Source: an uncultured Vampirovibrio sp.
Lineage (GTDB): Bacteria; Cyanobacteriota; Vampirovibrionia; Gastranaerophilales; Gastranaerophilaceae
Length of the DNA: 64,000 nt
Direction: 5' to 3'
NCBI GenBank assembly: GCA_910583875.1
Contig: CAJTXT010000002.1
Location: 248,001 to 312,000 of the forward strand
Below, piece after piece: positions 53,461-61,561 of this stretch (its first letter is position 1; every line of letters starts with the position of its first letter). The notes under the pieces are model-generated. The model was not told the origin of the DNA. It worked only from the letters and a program-made list of their open reading frames with translations, and ran no database searches. The position numbers and the translations under genes were made by a program.

Positions 53461-54591
53461 ATGTTTAGTTTTATAAAAAAAGCTTTTAGTATATTTTTGT
53501 TAATACTCGCTTTTTCGTGTGTAGGATTATCTTCATACGCAGATACTAGTGCACAGCAAATAAAGAAAATAGAAAAACAACGTTCAGAACTTCAACAAAA
53601 AATTAAAAATCTTGCAAGAGAAGAACGTAAACAAGCTAATAAGCTAAGCAGAAATCAGCAAAAATTAGAAAATAACCAAAGAGCACTTAAACGTTCTCAA
53701 GACCAATATTCTTCTAAACAAAAAAATATTATTCAATTACAAAAAGAGCTTAACATGTATCTTGCACAATACAATAAAAGAAGTAACTCTTCTGCTGCAA
53801 GAATTAGATCTATTTATAAAACAAAGCACCCTATTATTTTAGACATGCTCATTTCAACTACTACCATGAGCGATTTTTTAGATAAAATTTATTACCAGAA
53901 CTTAATTATACAAGCTGACAAAAAGAAAATGTATGAATTAAGAGCTGAAGCAAAGAAAATTGCACTTTTAAAGCAAAGAGTAGAGCTAGAAAAGAAACAA
54001 TTATCAAGAATTATTAGAGATATAGACAGAGAAAACTCAAATATAAAAATTACCATCAATCAAAATAAACAAATGATTGATAAAATACAAAAAGATAAAA
54101 GAGCATATGAAAGGTCTGAACGAGATTTAAAACGACAATCAGACAGTATTGCTTCAATGATATCAAAAACAACAAGAAACAGCGGTGTAAAAGTAACCAG
54201 CGGATTTATACTTCCTGTACATGGAAGAATAACATCTCCATTTGGCTGGAGAACCCACCCTATATTTAAATCAAAAATATTCCACTCAGGTATAGATTAT
54301 GGGGTACCTTACGGCACACCAATTAAGGCCGCAAACTCTGGTAAAGTAATTTATTCAGGATGGTATGGCGGATATGGAAAAGTTGTTATTCTTGACCACG
54401 GTTCTTGTACAGGTGCACCAACAACTACATTATATGCACATATGTCACAACAAAAAGTTTCTGTTGGAGAAAATGTAGTAAGAGGTCAAACTATTGGATT
54501 AGTTGGTACAACAGGATATTCAACCGGACCACATTTACACTTTGAAGTTCGTATAAACGGTAAACCGCAAAATCCAAACAATTATTTGTAA
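53461..54591 (+). CDS. M23 (LytM) peptidase with coiled coil, EnvC-like
   Basis: Exported peptidoglycan endopeptidase or amidase activator of 376 residues. A signal peptide (about 1-29) is followed by a long coiled coil (about 32-240, rich in K, Q, E and R) and a LytM domain. The zinc ligands are present: HSGIDYG (H, D) and GPHLHFEVRI (H), with FGWRTHPIF before them, so this LytM is probably active, unlike E. coli EnvC. GGGAAAAG lies before the ATG. It is followed 10 bp later by the LptD-like gene. Confidence 0.88.
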   Translation: MFSFIKKAFSIFLLILAFSCVGLSSYADTSAQQIKKIEKQRSELQQKIKNLAREERKQANKLSRNQQKLENNQRALKRSQDQYSSKQKNIIQLQKELNMYLAQYNKRSNSSAARIRSIYKTKHPIILDMLISTTTMSDFLDKIYYQNLIIQADKKKMYELRAEAKKIALLKQRVELEKKQLSRIIRDIDRENSNIKITINQNKQMIDKIQKDKRAYERSERDLKRQSDSIASMISKTTRNSGVKVTSGFILPVHGRITSPFGWRTHPIFKSKIFHSGIDYGVPYGTPIKAANSGKVIYSGWYGGYGKVVILDHGSCTGAPTTTLYAHMSQQKVSVGENVVRGQTIGLVGTTGYSTGPHLHFEVRINGKPQNPNNYL

Positions 54592-54601
54592 GGCAATAAA
54601 A

Positions 54602-56758
54602 GTGAAAAAAAGTTATTTTATATACACATTATTAATAATGATTTTTATCATGAATAGCGCACTAGGCGCAGATTTCTACCCTGAAATGGGTATTGATCCA
54701 TTTTATTCATCATTAAATCCTATGTATATAAATGAAGATGAAACACCTACAAATCAAGACTCAATTGTAAATATTATAAAAACTAAGAAGCAAGAAAGAG
54801 CCGAAAAACGTAAAAAGAAAGAATTAGAACTAACTTTAAATAAAGATAAAAATGAAGCTTCTGAGTTAACACCTGTAATAAATACTTTAACTGATAAAGA
54901 AGAAAATAATTCTATTAAAGATGTTGCTGATGATAACTTTATAACAAAACCTAAAAAAAAGTTAACAAAAAAACAGCTTGAAAAAGAATTAATTCAAGAA
55001 GAAAAAGAAAAACAAAAAGCAGAAGAACAATTACTAAAAAAAGAAGAAAAACCATTAAAAGAAAAATTATTTGCGTTTAAACCAAAAAAGAAAGAAAAAG
55101 TAAAAAATAAGGATAAAAATCAGGAGCAAAACATAGAATTTGATGCTGATTATATGGAATATTATCCGGACAGATATGAAGTTGAAGCTATTGGTAATGC
55201 AAAAGTTTTATTCAAATCACAAAATATTAAATTAACTGCAAATAAGATTGTCTTTAATTATGATAAAAATACTTTAAAAGCGCATGAAAATGTTGTATTA
55301 ACATCTAACTATTCAATTACAGAAGGTGATTTTATCAAAATTGATTTAAGTAAACCAAATGGATGGATAGAAAATCCAGTTACAACATCAGAGGATATTA
55401 AATTAACTGCAAAAGAAGCTTATATATATTCAGATAAAATAGAAGAACATGATGGTGTAGCAAAAATATTTAAAGATGATGTATTGAGTTTAGGGGCAAG
55501 GTCATTTGCATCTTATGTTGATAGAGCTGGTATTTTTGAAAGGAAATCAACACATCTTAATAAAGAAAATTCAGGTGTTTATAAAATAAAAGCAAATGCA
55601 ATCATCATTGATTCAAAAAATGACCATGAAGTAATTACAGTTAAGAATGCCAACTTATATTTAAAAAACCATAAAATAGCCACAATACCGTCTGTACAGC
55701 TTGTAACAAATAAAGAACTTACAAATGTAGAAACAAATATTCCGGAATTTGGTTCTATGAGCATGTTAGGTATGCATGCCGGTCCTGCTGTTGTTTTAAA
55801 TGTACCTGGCGGCTCAACCTTAAAATTAGCACCAATAGTTACATATAAAGATGATAAATGGGGTATTGGCGGTATTGCACGTTTTAGAAATCAGTATAAT
55901 ATGACAGAAGTCGGCTACGGAACATCTAAAGATGAATTAATAGTTCGAGGACGACATAAACTGGCACCTGGTTTATTATTAAACTATTCAAAAAATACAA
56001 ACCAAAATGAATGGTTTTTAGGTTATAGAATGCCAAAATACTCAACACAATTATCATATTCAAGATCAGATTATATAAAAGATTTAAAATTGAACTTTTC
56101 ACAGATGTATACAGCCGGTGCTTTTGTAGATAATAAAAAGAATGCAGATTTTGGCGATACAGAAGGTCGTTTTAGATGGATGACACAAACATATAAGCCA
56201 TTGTATAAATATACAAATGAAGAAGGTAATATTGGCTTAAATGTTGGACTGGTAGCTCAAACATCAGCTGCTGTGTATACAACAGGCGATACTTTGGGAG
56301 TTGTCAGAGGTGGTCCTGCTTTAAATACAAAAGTTGGACCTTGGAATCAAGGCTTAATATTCTATCAAACCGGAATTGCCGGTCACACACCATTTAACTT
56401 TGATAGATATAGATATGGTCGTTCTAACTTAGTTTTAATTGAAAGTTTGAGAATATGCAAATATCTTTCTGTTGGATATTTGGCATCTCTTGCAATGAAT
56501 CGTGAATACAGAGAAGATGATTTACTTCAAGAAAATAGAATTTTACTTAGTATTGGACCAGAGTACGCGAAACTAACAATTGGTTATGACTCTATACGCA
56601 GAAATACAATGTTTGTTTTATCGATGCTTGTTGGTACTGAAAATTCTGATATAGAATTTAAGAAAACAGTAATTAATAATCCGGAAAAATTAGGTCAAAA
56701 ACATAATAAAAAGCCTAAAAAGAAATCCTACAAAAAATATTTAAAAGAAGTAAAATAA
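54602..56758 (+). CDS. LptD/OstA-like LPS-assembly protein
   Basis: Outer-membrane protein of 718 residues starting at GTG. Signal peptide 1-22 (MKKSYFIYTLLIMIFIMNSA). Residues about 55-180 are a charged, lysine/glutamate-rich linker. Residues about 180-380 form an OstA/LptA-like beta-jelly-roll (EVEAIGNAKVLFKSQNIKLT, IVFNYDKNTLKAHENVVLTS). Residues about 390-690 are alternating strands of a barrel (for example LSYSRSDYIKDLKLNFSQ), and the end is a basic tail KKPKKKSYKKYLKEVK. Order and length match LptD, but the charged linker and basic tail are odd. It should insert LPS or a related lipid in the outer leaflet. TAAGG is the ribosome site. Confidence 0.75.
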   Translation: MKKSYFIYTLLIMIFIMNSALGADFYPEMGIDPFYSSLNPMYINEDETPTNQDSIVNIIKTKKQERAEKRKKKELELTLNKDKNEASELTPVINTLTDKEENNSIKDVADDNFITKPKKKLTKKQLEKELIQEEKEKQKAEEQLLKKEEKPLKEKLFAFKPKKKEKVKNKDKNQEQNIEFDADYMEYYPDRYEVEAIGNAKVLFKSQNIKLTANKIVFNYDKNTLKAHENVVLTSNYSITEGDFIKIDLSKPNGWIENPVTTSEDIKLTAKEAYIYSDKIEEHDGVAKIFKDDVLSLGARSFASYVDRAGIFERKSTHLNKENSGVYKIKANAIIIDSKNDHEVITVKNANLYLKNHKIATIPSVQLVTNKELTNVETNIPEFGSMSMLGMHAGPAVVLNVPGGSTLKLAPIVTYKDDKWGIGGIARFRNQYNMTEVGYGTSKDELIVRGRHKLAPGLLLNYSKNTNQNEWFLGYRMPKYSTQLSYSRSDYIKDLKLNFSQMYTAGAFVDNKKNADFGDTEGRFRWMTQTYKPLYKYTNEEGNIGLNVGLVAQTSAAVYTTGDTLGVVRGGPALNTKVGPWNQGLIFYQTGIAGHTPFNFDRYRYGRSNLVLIESLRICKYLSVGYLASLAMNREYREDDLLQENRILLSIGPEYAKLTIGYDSIRRNTMFVLSMLVGTENSDIEFKKTVINNPEKLGQKHNKKPKKKSYKKYLKEVK

Positions 56759-58510
56759 TTATTTTCTAATACACCCTTCATCAGAACTATCTATTTTAGA
56801 ATCAAAATCATTATCAATTCCATCAAAACATGAACCCATAGATTCTAATGATTCAGCTTTAGGATCATAATATTCATATTTTGCGGGGATTTTATTCCAT
56901 AAATATAAAAATGTTTGTTTTAGAAACTTTGTTATATCTTTGTCATAGATAATTAATACATTTTCGTCATTTTTAAAATTTGCACTTTTTGTAAAATTCA
57001 TAGAACCTAATACGGAAATAGAATCATCTATTATCATTGCTTTCATGTGCATTTTTCCCGCATAATTTTCTGTTTTTACTTTTATACCTGCATCTCTTAA
57101 TTTTTTATGGACAGTATATTTTGTATGAGAATTAGTAGCATCGTTTATGACTTTAATTTGAACACCTTTCTTATGTGCTGCAATTAAAGCGTCAGCAATA
57201 TCTTGCGAAGTAAAAAAGAAAATTGGAATAAATATATAATGTTTTGCATTTAAAATTAAAGGAATTAAATCATTTTCTATTATATTATCTTGCGGGGAAA
57301 ACAAAGGTCTTATGTTTATATTATTTTCCAAGGTAATTGTGTTAGATGAATTTTTAAGCTTATTTTTATGAAATTTACCATTATACATTTGCTCAAATTC
57401 ATTTTTGTAAATTTTAGCTAACTCTTTAGAACTAATAAGTATAGAATAATTAGCATTAAATGAAGTTAAATCAGTGGAAGTTATATTTGAAGAGCCTGTC
57501 CAAACTTTTTTGTTATCAAATATAAAAAACTTATTGTGCATAATTGCAGAAGAATTAGTTTTTTCATAATCTTCATCAGTTTTATATGTTGGAATTAATT
57601 TCATTAATTTAACTGTATCTTTATAATAATTAAAGTTTTTCTTATCATAATCGCAAACCCAGCGTATTTTAACACCCCGTTTTTGTGCATTTACAAGAGC
57701 ATTAAAAATATCAGGCTGCCCATCTATACCATATATTGCGAAATCAATTGAGTTTTTGCTGTTATTTATTTCATTTTTTAAAGTAATACAAGCATTTGTT
57801 TCACATTTTTTTGAAGGTTTATATATTTTATTCAAATCTAATAAAAATATATCTATATTACCTTTTTTATAGTGTTTATTTATTAGATATTTTGTTTCTT
57901 TATTTAATACTTTTTTATAATCTTGTTTATGAAGAATGCATAAAGAACAAGGTTTCATTGCGTTTGTTAAAGAGTTGGCAGTAATAATTTTATAATTAGA
58001 AGAATGCCTTGCTGCTTCACAACTTAGCTTATGATATTTTCTATTTTTTATATTGTATATATAATAATCATCTAAATTAATTGATTTTAAATTATCAAGA
58101 AATAATTTTTGAGATTTTTCTGTTTCATCAAAAACAAAATGAGTACTAAGCATAAGCTCAGAATATGATTTATTATTTACATATATTTCATTATTAGAAT
58201 ATTTTATAAATTTATTTTTTAAAAATTTATGAGCATATTCATTAGCCATATAATTAGCAAAAAAAGCTTCTTCTTCCGAAATATCAGAAAACAATGAATA
58301 GTTTTGTAAAAAATCATAACTTTTTGCATATTTCAAATTTGAATAGGTTATTGGTATATCTTCATCAAAAATTAAATTATTATTAAAATCAATAAAAATA
58401 TCAACAGGTGTCTTTATCTGCAAAACCTTATGTATATCATTCTTTTGGGCATACAAAAAAATATATAAAAATGTAAGAATTAAAACAAAAGACAAAAAAA
58501 TTTTTTTCAT
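56759..58510 (-). CDS. Exported phospholipase D-superfamily protein with Ada-like and MopE-like metal motifs
   Basis: A 583-residue protein with a signal peptide (MKKIFLSFVLILTFLYIFLY). An EF-hand-like DFNNNLIFDEDIP lies near 41-53. Near 155-195, RKYHKLSC and MKPCSLC form the Ada-like zinc pattern found in secreted nucleases. The two HKD motifs are HNKFFIFDNKKVWTGSSN (near 324) and HMKAMIIDDSISVLGSMNF (near 486). The end (561-580) carries CFDGIDNDFDSKIDSSDEGC, the DGxDNDxD pattern of MopE-like metal-binding repeats. Both HKD sites look intact. It could cleave lipid or nucleic acid outside the cell; the zinc pattern favours a nuclease. Confidence 0.82.
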   Translation of the reverse strand: MKKIFLSFVLILTFLYIFLYAQKNDIHKVLQIKTPVDIFIDFNNNLIFDEDIPITYSNLKYAKSYDFLQNYSLFSDISEEEAFFANYMANEYAHKFLKNKFIKYSNNEIYVNNKSYSELMLSTHFVFDETEKSQKLFLDNLKSINLDDYYIYNIKNRKYHKLSCEAARHSSNYKIITANSLTNAMKPCSLCILHKQDYKKVLNKETKYLINKHYKKGNIDIFLLDLNKIYKPSKKCETNACITLKNEINNSKNSIDFAIYGIDGQPDIFNALVNAQKRGVKIRWVCDYDKKNFNYYKDTVKLMKLIPTYKTDEDYEKTNSSAIMHNKFFIFDNKKVWTGSSNITSTDLTSFNANYSILISSKELAKIYKNEFEQMYNGKFHKNKLKNSSNTITLENNINIRPLFSPQDNIIENDLIPLILNAKHYIFIPIFFFTSQDIADALIAAHKKGVQIKVINDATNSHTKYTVHKKLRDAGIKVKTENYAGKMHMKAMIIDDSISVLGSMNFTKSANFKNDENVLIIYDKDITKFLKQTFLYLWNKIPAKYEYYDPKAESLESMGSCFDGIDNDFDSKIDSSDEGCIRK

Positions 58511-58585
58511 ACTTTATATTATACAGGAAATTGTCTTTTATAAAAAAAATAATACAGAATATATATAATATATATAGATTATGCG

Positions 58586-58600
58586 TTGAACAATGTTCAA
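58586..58600. promoter_or_regulatory. Palindromic operator-like site before the Xre regulator
   Basis: TTGAACA-A-TGTTCAA is a perfect 15-bp palindrome, 52 bp before the Xre-type gene. It may be the binding site of that regulator. Confidence 0.55.
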
Positions 58601-58652
58601 ATTATTTTTTTAAACAGTAATATAAATATAAAAGTGTTTTTACGGTAAAAAG

Positions 58653-58985
58653 ATGAATAATTCAAAAGCAGAAATAGGAAGTAGAATAAAAAAAATAAGG
58701 CTATCACAAGGTCTGACACAGCATGACTTAGCTGAAAGAATAGGCGTAACAGAAAAACAAATTTCAAAGATTGAAACAGGTGTTCATTATCCAAAATTTG
58801 ATAATTTTATAAAAATATTAGAAGCTCTAAATATTACAATGAGAGAATTTGCTTCTGCCTGTGATTTTGAGTCCGGAAATATTCGAAGAAACATAATGAA
58901 AGTAATAAATAAAGCAAATGAAGAAGACTTACAATACTTTCTATTATTAATTAAGAACATAGAACGAATCAAAAATAAAAAATAA
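58653..58985 (+). CDS. Xre-family HTH regulator
   Basis: A 110-residue protein with an N-terminal Cro/CI-type helix-turn-helix (about 7-62; GSRIKKIRLSQGLTQHDLAE, RIGVTEKQISKIETG) and a helical C-terminal part (about 70-107) that may dimerise. A perfect palindrome precedes it, so autoregulation is likely. No adjacent toxin, phage or peptide gene is seen. Divergent from the PLD gene with a 142-bp gap; it may regulate that gene too. Confidence 0.88.
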   Translation: MNNSKAEIGSRIKKIRLSQGLTQHDLAERIGVTEKQISKIETGVHYPKFDNFIKILEALNITMREFASACDFESGNIRRNIMKVINKANEEDLQYFLLLIKNIERIKNKK

Positions 58986-59051
58986 AGAAGTAATAATAAA
59001 TTGACCTTAAATCTATTATTTGCTATAAATAATAGACATAGACTATGTAAT

Positions 59052-59138
59052 GGAGAGGTGTCTGAGTGGTTTAAGGTGCAGACCTGGAACGTCTGTGTGG
59101 GGGCAACTTCACCGCGGGTTCGAATCCCGCCTTCTCCG
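59052..59138 (+). tRNA. tRNA-Ser, anticodon GGA
   Basis: Class II tRNA of 87 bases: acceptor GGAGAGG/CTTCTCC with discriminator G, anticodon stem CAGAC/GTCTG with loop CTGGAAC (anticodon GGA), a long variable arm (TGTGGGGGCAACTTCACC) and T-arm GGGTTCGAATCCC. No CCA encoded. Reads UCC and UCU. Confidence 0.95.
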
Positions 59139-59173
59139 TTTTCAAACTAAATTAACAATTGTAATTTTAACAC

Positions 59174-59202
59174 TTGCAAAATTTTAAAAATAAAAGTATT
59201 AT
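59174..59202 (+). promoter_or_regulatory. Promoter of the arginine operon
   Basis: TTGCAA (59174-59179), 17-bp spacer, TATTAT (59197-59202). Transcription would begin near 59209, giving a leader of about 170 bases before argF that contains the leader peptide and attenuator. Confidence 0.65.
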
Positions 59203-59224
59203 AAAAATAACTTAAGAGGAAAGC

Positions 59225-59278
59225 ATGAAAAACAAATTTTTAAATACAATTGAACTTCGACGTGTAGGACTTATATAG
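59225..59278 (+). CDS. argL: Arginine-operon leader peptide
   Basis: A 17-codon frame, MKNKFLNTIELRRVGLI, with AGAGGA just before its ATG and TAG as stop. Two consecutive arginine codons (CGA CGT, 59258-59263) lie directly 5' of the first arm (59264-59270) of a leader RNA hairpin. Sensing of charged arginyl-tRNA by ribosome stalling at these codons is the expected mechanism. The symbol is used by analogy with other amino-acid leader peptides. Confidence 0.75.
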   Translation: MKNKFLNTIELRRVGLI

Positions 59279-59355
59279 GTCTTACAAGTTCGTGTATTTA
59301 ATAATGTGATTATAATAAAAACACCTTGTTAGACTATAAAACAAGGTGTTTTTTT
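59252..59355 (+). promoter_or_regulatory. Transcription attenuator of the arginine operon
   Basis: Segments: 1 = GTAGGAC (59264-59270), 2 = GTCTTAC-AAGTTC (59279-59291), 3 = ACACCTTGT (59321-59329), 4 = ACAAGGTGT (59341-59349). 1:2 pair over 7 bp, extended by GAACTT (59252-59257) with AAGTTC, leaving the two arginine codons as a bulge. 2:3 pair as antiterminator (ACAAG 59284-59288 with CTTGT, GTGT 59292-59295 with ACAC). 3:4 form a terminator with T tract. Stalling at arginine codons would block segment 1 and favour 2:3, so argF is read when arginine is short. Confidence 0.75.
59318..59355 (+). terminator. Regulated terminator before argF
   Basis: AAAACACCTTGT (59318-59329), 11-base loop, ACAAGGTGTTTT (59341-59352), then a T tract: a 12-bp stem placed between leader peptide and argF. 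It is the terminator arm of the attenuator. Confidence 0.85.
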
Positions 59356-59381
59356 ATATAAAAATAAATAAGGAGCAGATA

Positions 59382-60320
59382 ATGGATATAATTAAGAATT
59401 TAAAAGGAAAAAATTTTATAAATATTGAAGATTTTTCAAAAGAAGAATTAGAAGCATTACTTAAACTTGCTGCAAAATTAAAAAAGCAAACAAAAGGCAA
59501 GAAAAATCTAAAGTTATTAGAAGGAAAAAATCTTGTAATGTATTTTTCGAAACCGTCATTAAGAACAAGATTAAGCTTTGAAATCGGAATGACAAAACTT
59601 GGTGGAAACGCGGTTGTAATAAAGCAAGATGAAATTATATTAGGTAAAAGAGAATCTATTGAAGACACCGCCAGAGTTGTCTCAAAATATGCAGATGCAA
59701 TAATGGTAAGAACTTTTGGTCATGAAGATGTTGAAAAATTTGCGAAATATGCATCTATTCCAATAATTAACGCATTAACAGACCTTTCTCATCCTTGCCA
59801 AATAATGGCTGACTTTTTAACAATATATGAACATTTCAATAAATTTAAAGGAATAAAAATTGCTTATATTGGTGACGGAAACAATATAACAAACAGCTTA
59901 TTAACAGGCTGCGCAACACTTGGTATAAATATTGCGACTGCTACTCCCAAAGGATATGAACCAAACGCAGACGAGTTAAAAAAAGCAGAAGAAATTGCTA
60001 AAAAATCAGGTTCAAAAATTGAAACTTTTGAAAATCCTATAGATGCGGTTAAAAATGCAGATGTAATTTATACAGATGTTTGGACATCAATGGGTCAAGA
60101 AGCTGAATATGAAATGAGAAAAGAAATATTTAAAAACTATCAAATTAATAAAGACTTAATGAAATATGCAAATAAAAATGCAATTGTTTTACATTGTCTT
60201 CCTGCTCATAAAGGCTTGGAAATAACAGAAGAAGTATTTGAAGAACATCAAACCAGTATTTTTAATGAAGCAGAAAATAGAATGTATGCTCAAATGGCAA
60301 TACTTGCAGCAATTATGTAA
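59382..60320 (+). CDS. argF: Ornithine carbamoyltransferase
   Basis: Forms citrulline from ornithine and carbamoyl phosphate. The carbamoyl-phosphate motif SLRTR lies in FSKPSLRTRLSFEIG, MVRTFGHE follows, then HPCQ in DLSHPCQIMAD, and the ornithine-side HCLPAHKG near 275. Length 312 is normal. The ATG at 59382 has AGGAG 6 bases upstream; a frame extended to 59346 would start in the terminator T tract. HPCQ and HCLP separate it from aspartate carbamoyltransferase. First structural gene of argF-argG-argH-argC. Confidence 0.96.
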   Translation: MDIIKNLKGKNFINIEDFSKEELEALLKLAAKLKKQTKGKKNLKLLEGKNLVMYFSKPSLRTRLSFEIGMTKLGGNAVVIKQDEIILGKRESIEDTARVVSKYADAIMVRTFGHEDVEKFAKYASIPIINALTDLSHPCQIMADFLTIYEHFNKFKGIKIAYIGDGNNITNSLLTGCATLGINIATATPKGYEPNADELKKAEEIAKKSGSKIETFENPIDAVKNADVIYTDVWTSMGQEAEYEMRKEIFKNYQINKDLMKYANKNAIVLHCLPAHKGLEITEEVFEEHQTSIFNEAENRMYAQMAILAAIM

Positions 60321-60343
60321 AAAGAAAATATAAGGAGAAAATT

Positions 60344-61561
60344 ATGAAAAAGAAAGTTATTTTGGCATATTCAGGCGGACTTGATACAACAGTAATAATC
60401 CCCTGGTTAAAAGAAAATTATGATTATGATGTAGTTGCAGCTTGTATTGATGTTGGTCAAGGTACAGAAACTGACGGATTAGAAGAAAAAGCTTTGAAAA
60501 CAGGCGCTGTAAAATATTACTTAGTAAATGTAGAAGATGAATTTGTTACAGATTATGTTTTTCCTACAGTGAAAGCAGATGCCGTTTATGAAGGTAAATA
60601 TTTATTAGGTACATCAATTGCAAGACCATTAATAGCTAAAAAACTTGTAGAAATTGCGAAAAAAGAGGGTGCAGTTGCAATATGTCATGGTGCAACAGGT
60701 AAAGGAAACGACCAAGTAAGATTTGAACTTGGAGTAAAAGCATTAGCACCTGAACTTGAAATTATTGCGCCTTGGAGAATTTGGGATATTAAATCAAGAG
60801 AAGATGAAGTTGAATATCTTGAAAAAAGAGGAATTGAAGTTCCGATGAAAAAAGGTGATACATATTCAAGAGATAAAAATCTATGGCATTTATCACATGA
60901 AGGGTTAGAACTTGAAGATCCTTCATTAGAACCAAATTACGAAAAACTTTTACACTTATCTGTAACTCCTGAAAATGCACCTGATAAAAGTGAATATGTT
61001 GAAATTGAATTTGAACAAGGTATTCCTATAACAATCAATGGTGAAAAATATGCTCCAGCAGATATGATAAAAAAATTAAATGAAATTGGCGGAAGAAATG
61101 CAATAGGAACAATTGATCTTGTAGAAAACAGAGTTGTAGGAATGAAATCAAGAGGCGTTTACGAAACTCCTGGTGGTACAATCTTATACGCTGCACATAA
61201 AGAGCTTGAATATTTATGTTTAGATAAACAAACTCAATCATTTAAATCTATTGTTTCTAACAAATTTGCAGAATTAGCATATTCTGGTGAATGGTTTACA
61301 CCGCTTATGGATTCATTAATTGCATTTGTTGATGAAACACAAAAAACAGTTACAGGAACTGTTAAACTAAAATTATATAAAGGAAATATTATCCCTGCAG
61401 GTGCAAAATCAAAATATTCTTTATATAATGAAAGTTTAGCAAGCTTTACTACAGGCGAATTATACAACCATAAAGATGCTGAAGGATTTATAAATCTTTT
61501 TGGACTTCCTTTAAAAGTTAGAGCATTAGTAAAAAAAATGAATGAAAAGGAGCTTAATTAA
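60344..61561 (+). CDS. argG: Argininosuccinate synthase
   Basis: Joins citrulline and aspartate using ATP. The P-loop-like N-terminus is VILAYSGGLDTTVIIPWLKE, CHGATGKGNDQVRFE follows near 117, and the citrulline-binding region DTYSRDKNLWHLSHEG near 180. Length 405 is normal. AAGGAGA precedes the ATG, 23 bp after the argF stop. It overlaps argH by one base (TAATG). Confidence 0.97.
   Translation: MKKKVILAYSGGLDTTVIIPWLKENYDYDVVAACIDVGQGTETDGLEEKALKTGAVKYYLVNVEDEFVTDYVFPTVKADAVYEGKYLLGTSIARPLIAKKLVEIAKKEGAVAICHGATGKGNDQVRFELGVKALAPELEIIAPWRIWDIKSREDEVEYLEKRGIEVPMKKGDTYSRDKNLWHLSHEGLELEDPSLEPNYEKLLHLSVTPENAPDKSEYVEIEFEQGIPITINGEKYAPADMIKKLNEIGGRNAIGTIDLVENRVVGMKSRGVYETPGGTILYAAHKELEYLCLDKQTQSFKSIVSNKFAELAYSGEWFTPLMDSLIAFVDETQKTVTGTVKLKLYKGNIIPAGAKSKYSLYNESLASFTTGELYNHKDAEGFINLFGLPLKVRALVKKMNEKELN

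Noticed and set aside
59346..59381. Extended argF start giving twelve additional residues
   Set aside because: It would begin in the terminator T tract; AGGAG before the ATG at 59382 is the proper ribosome site.
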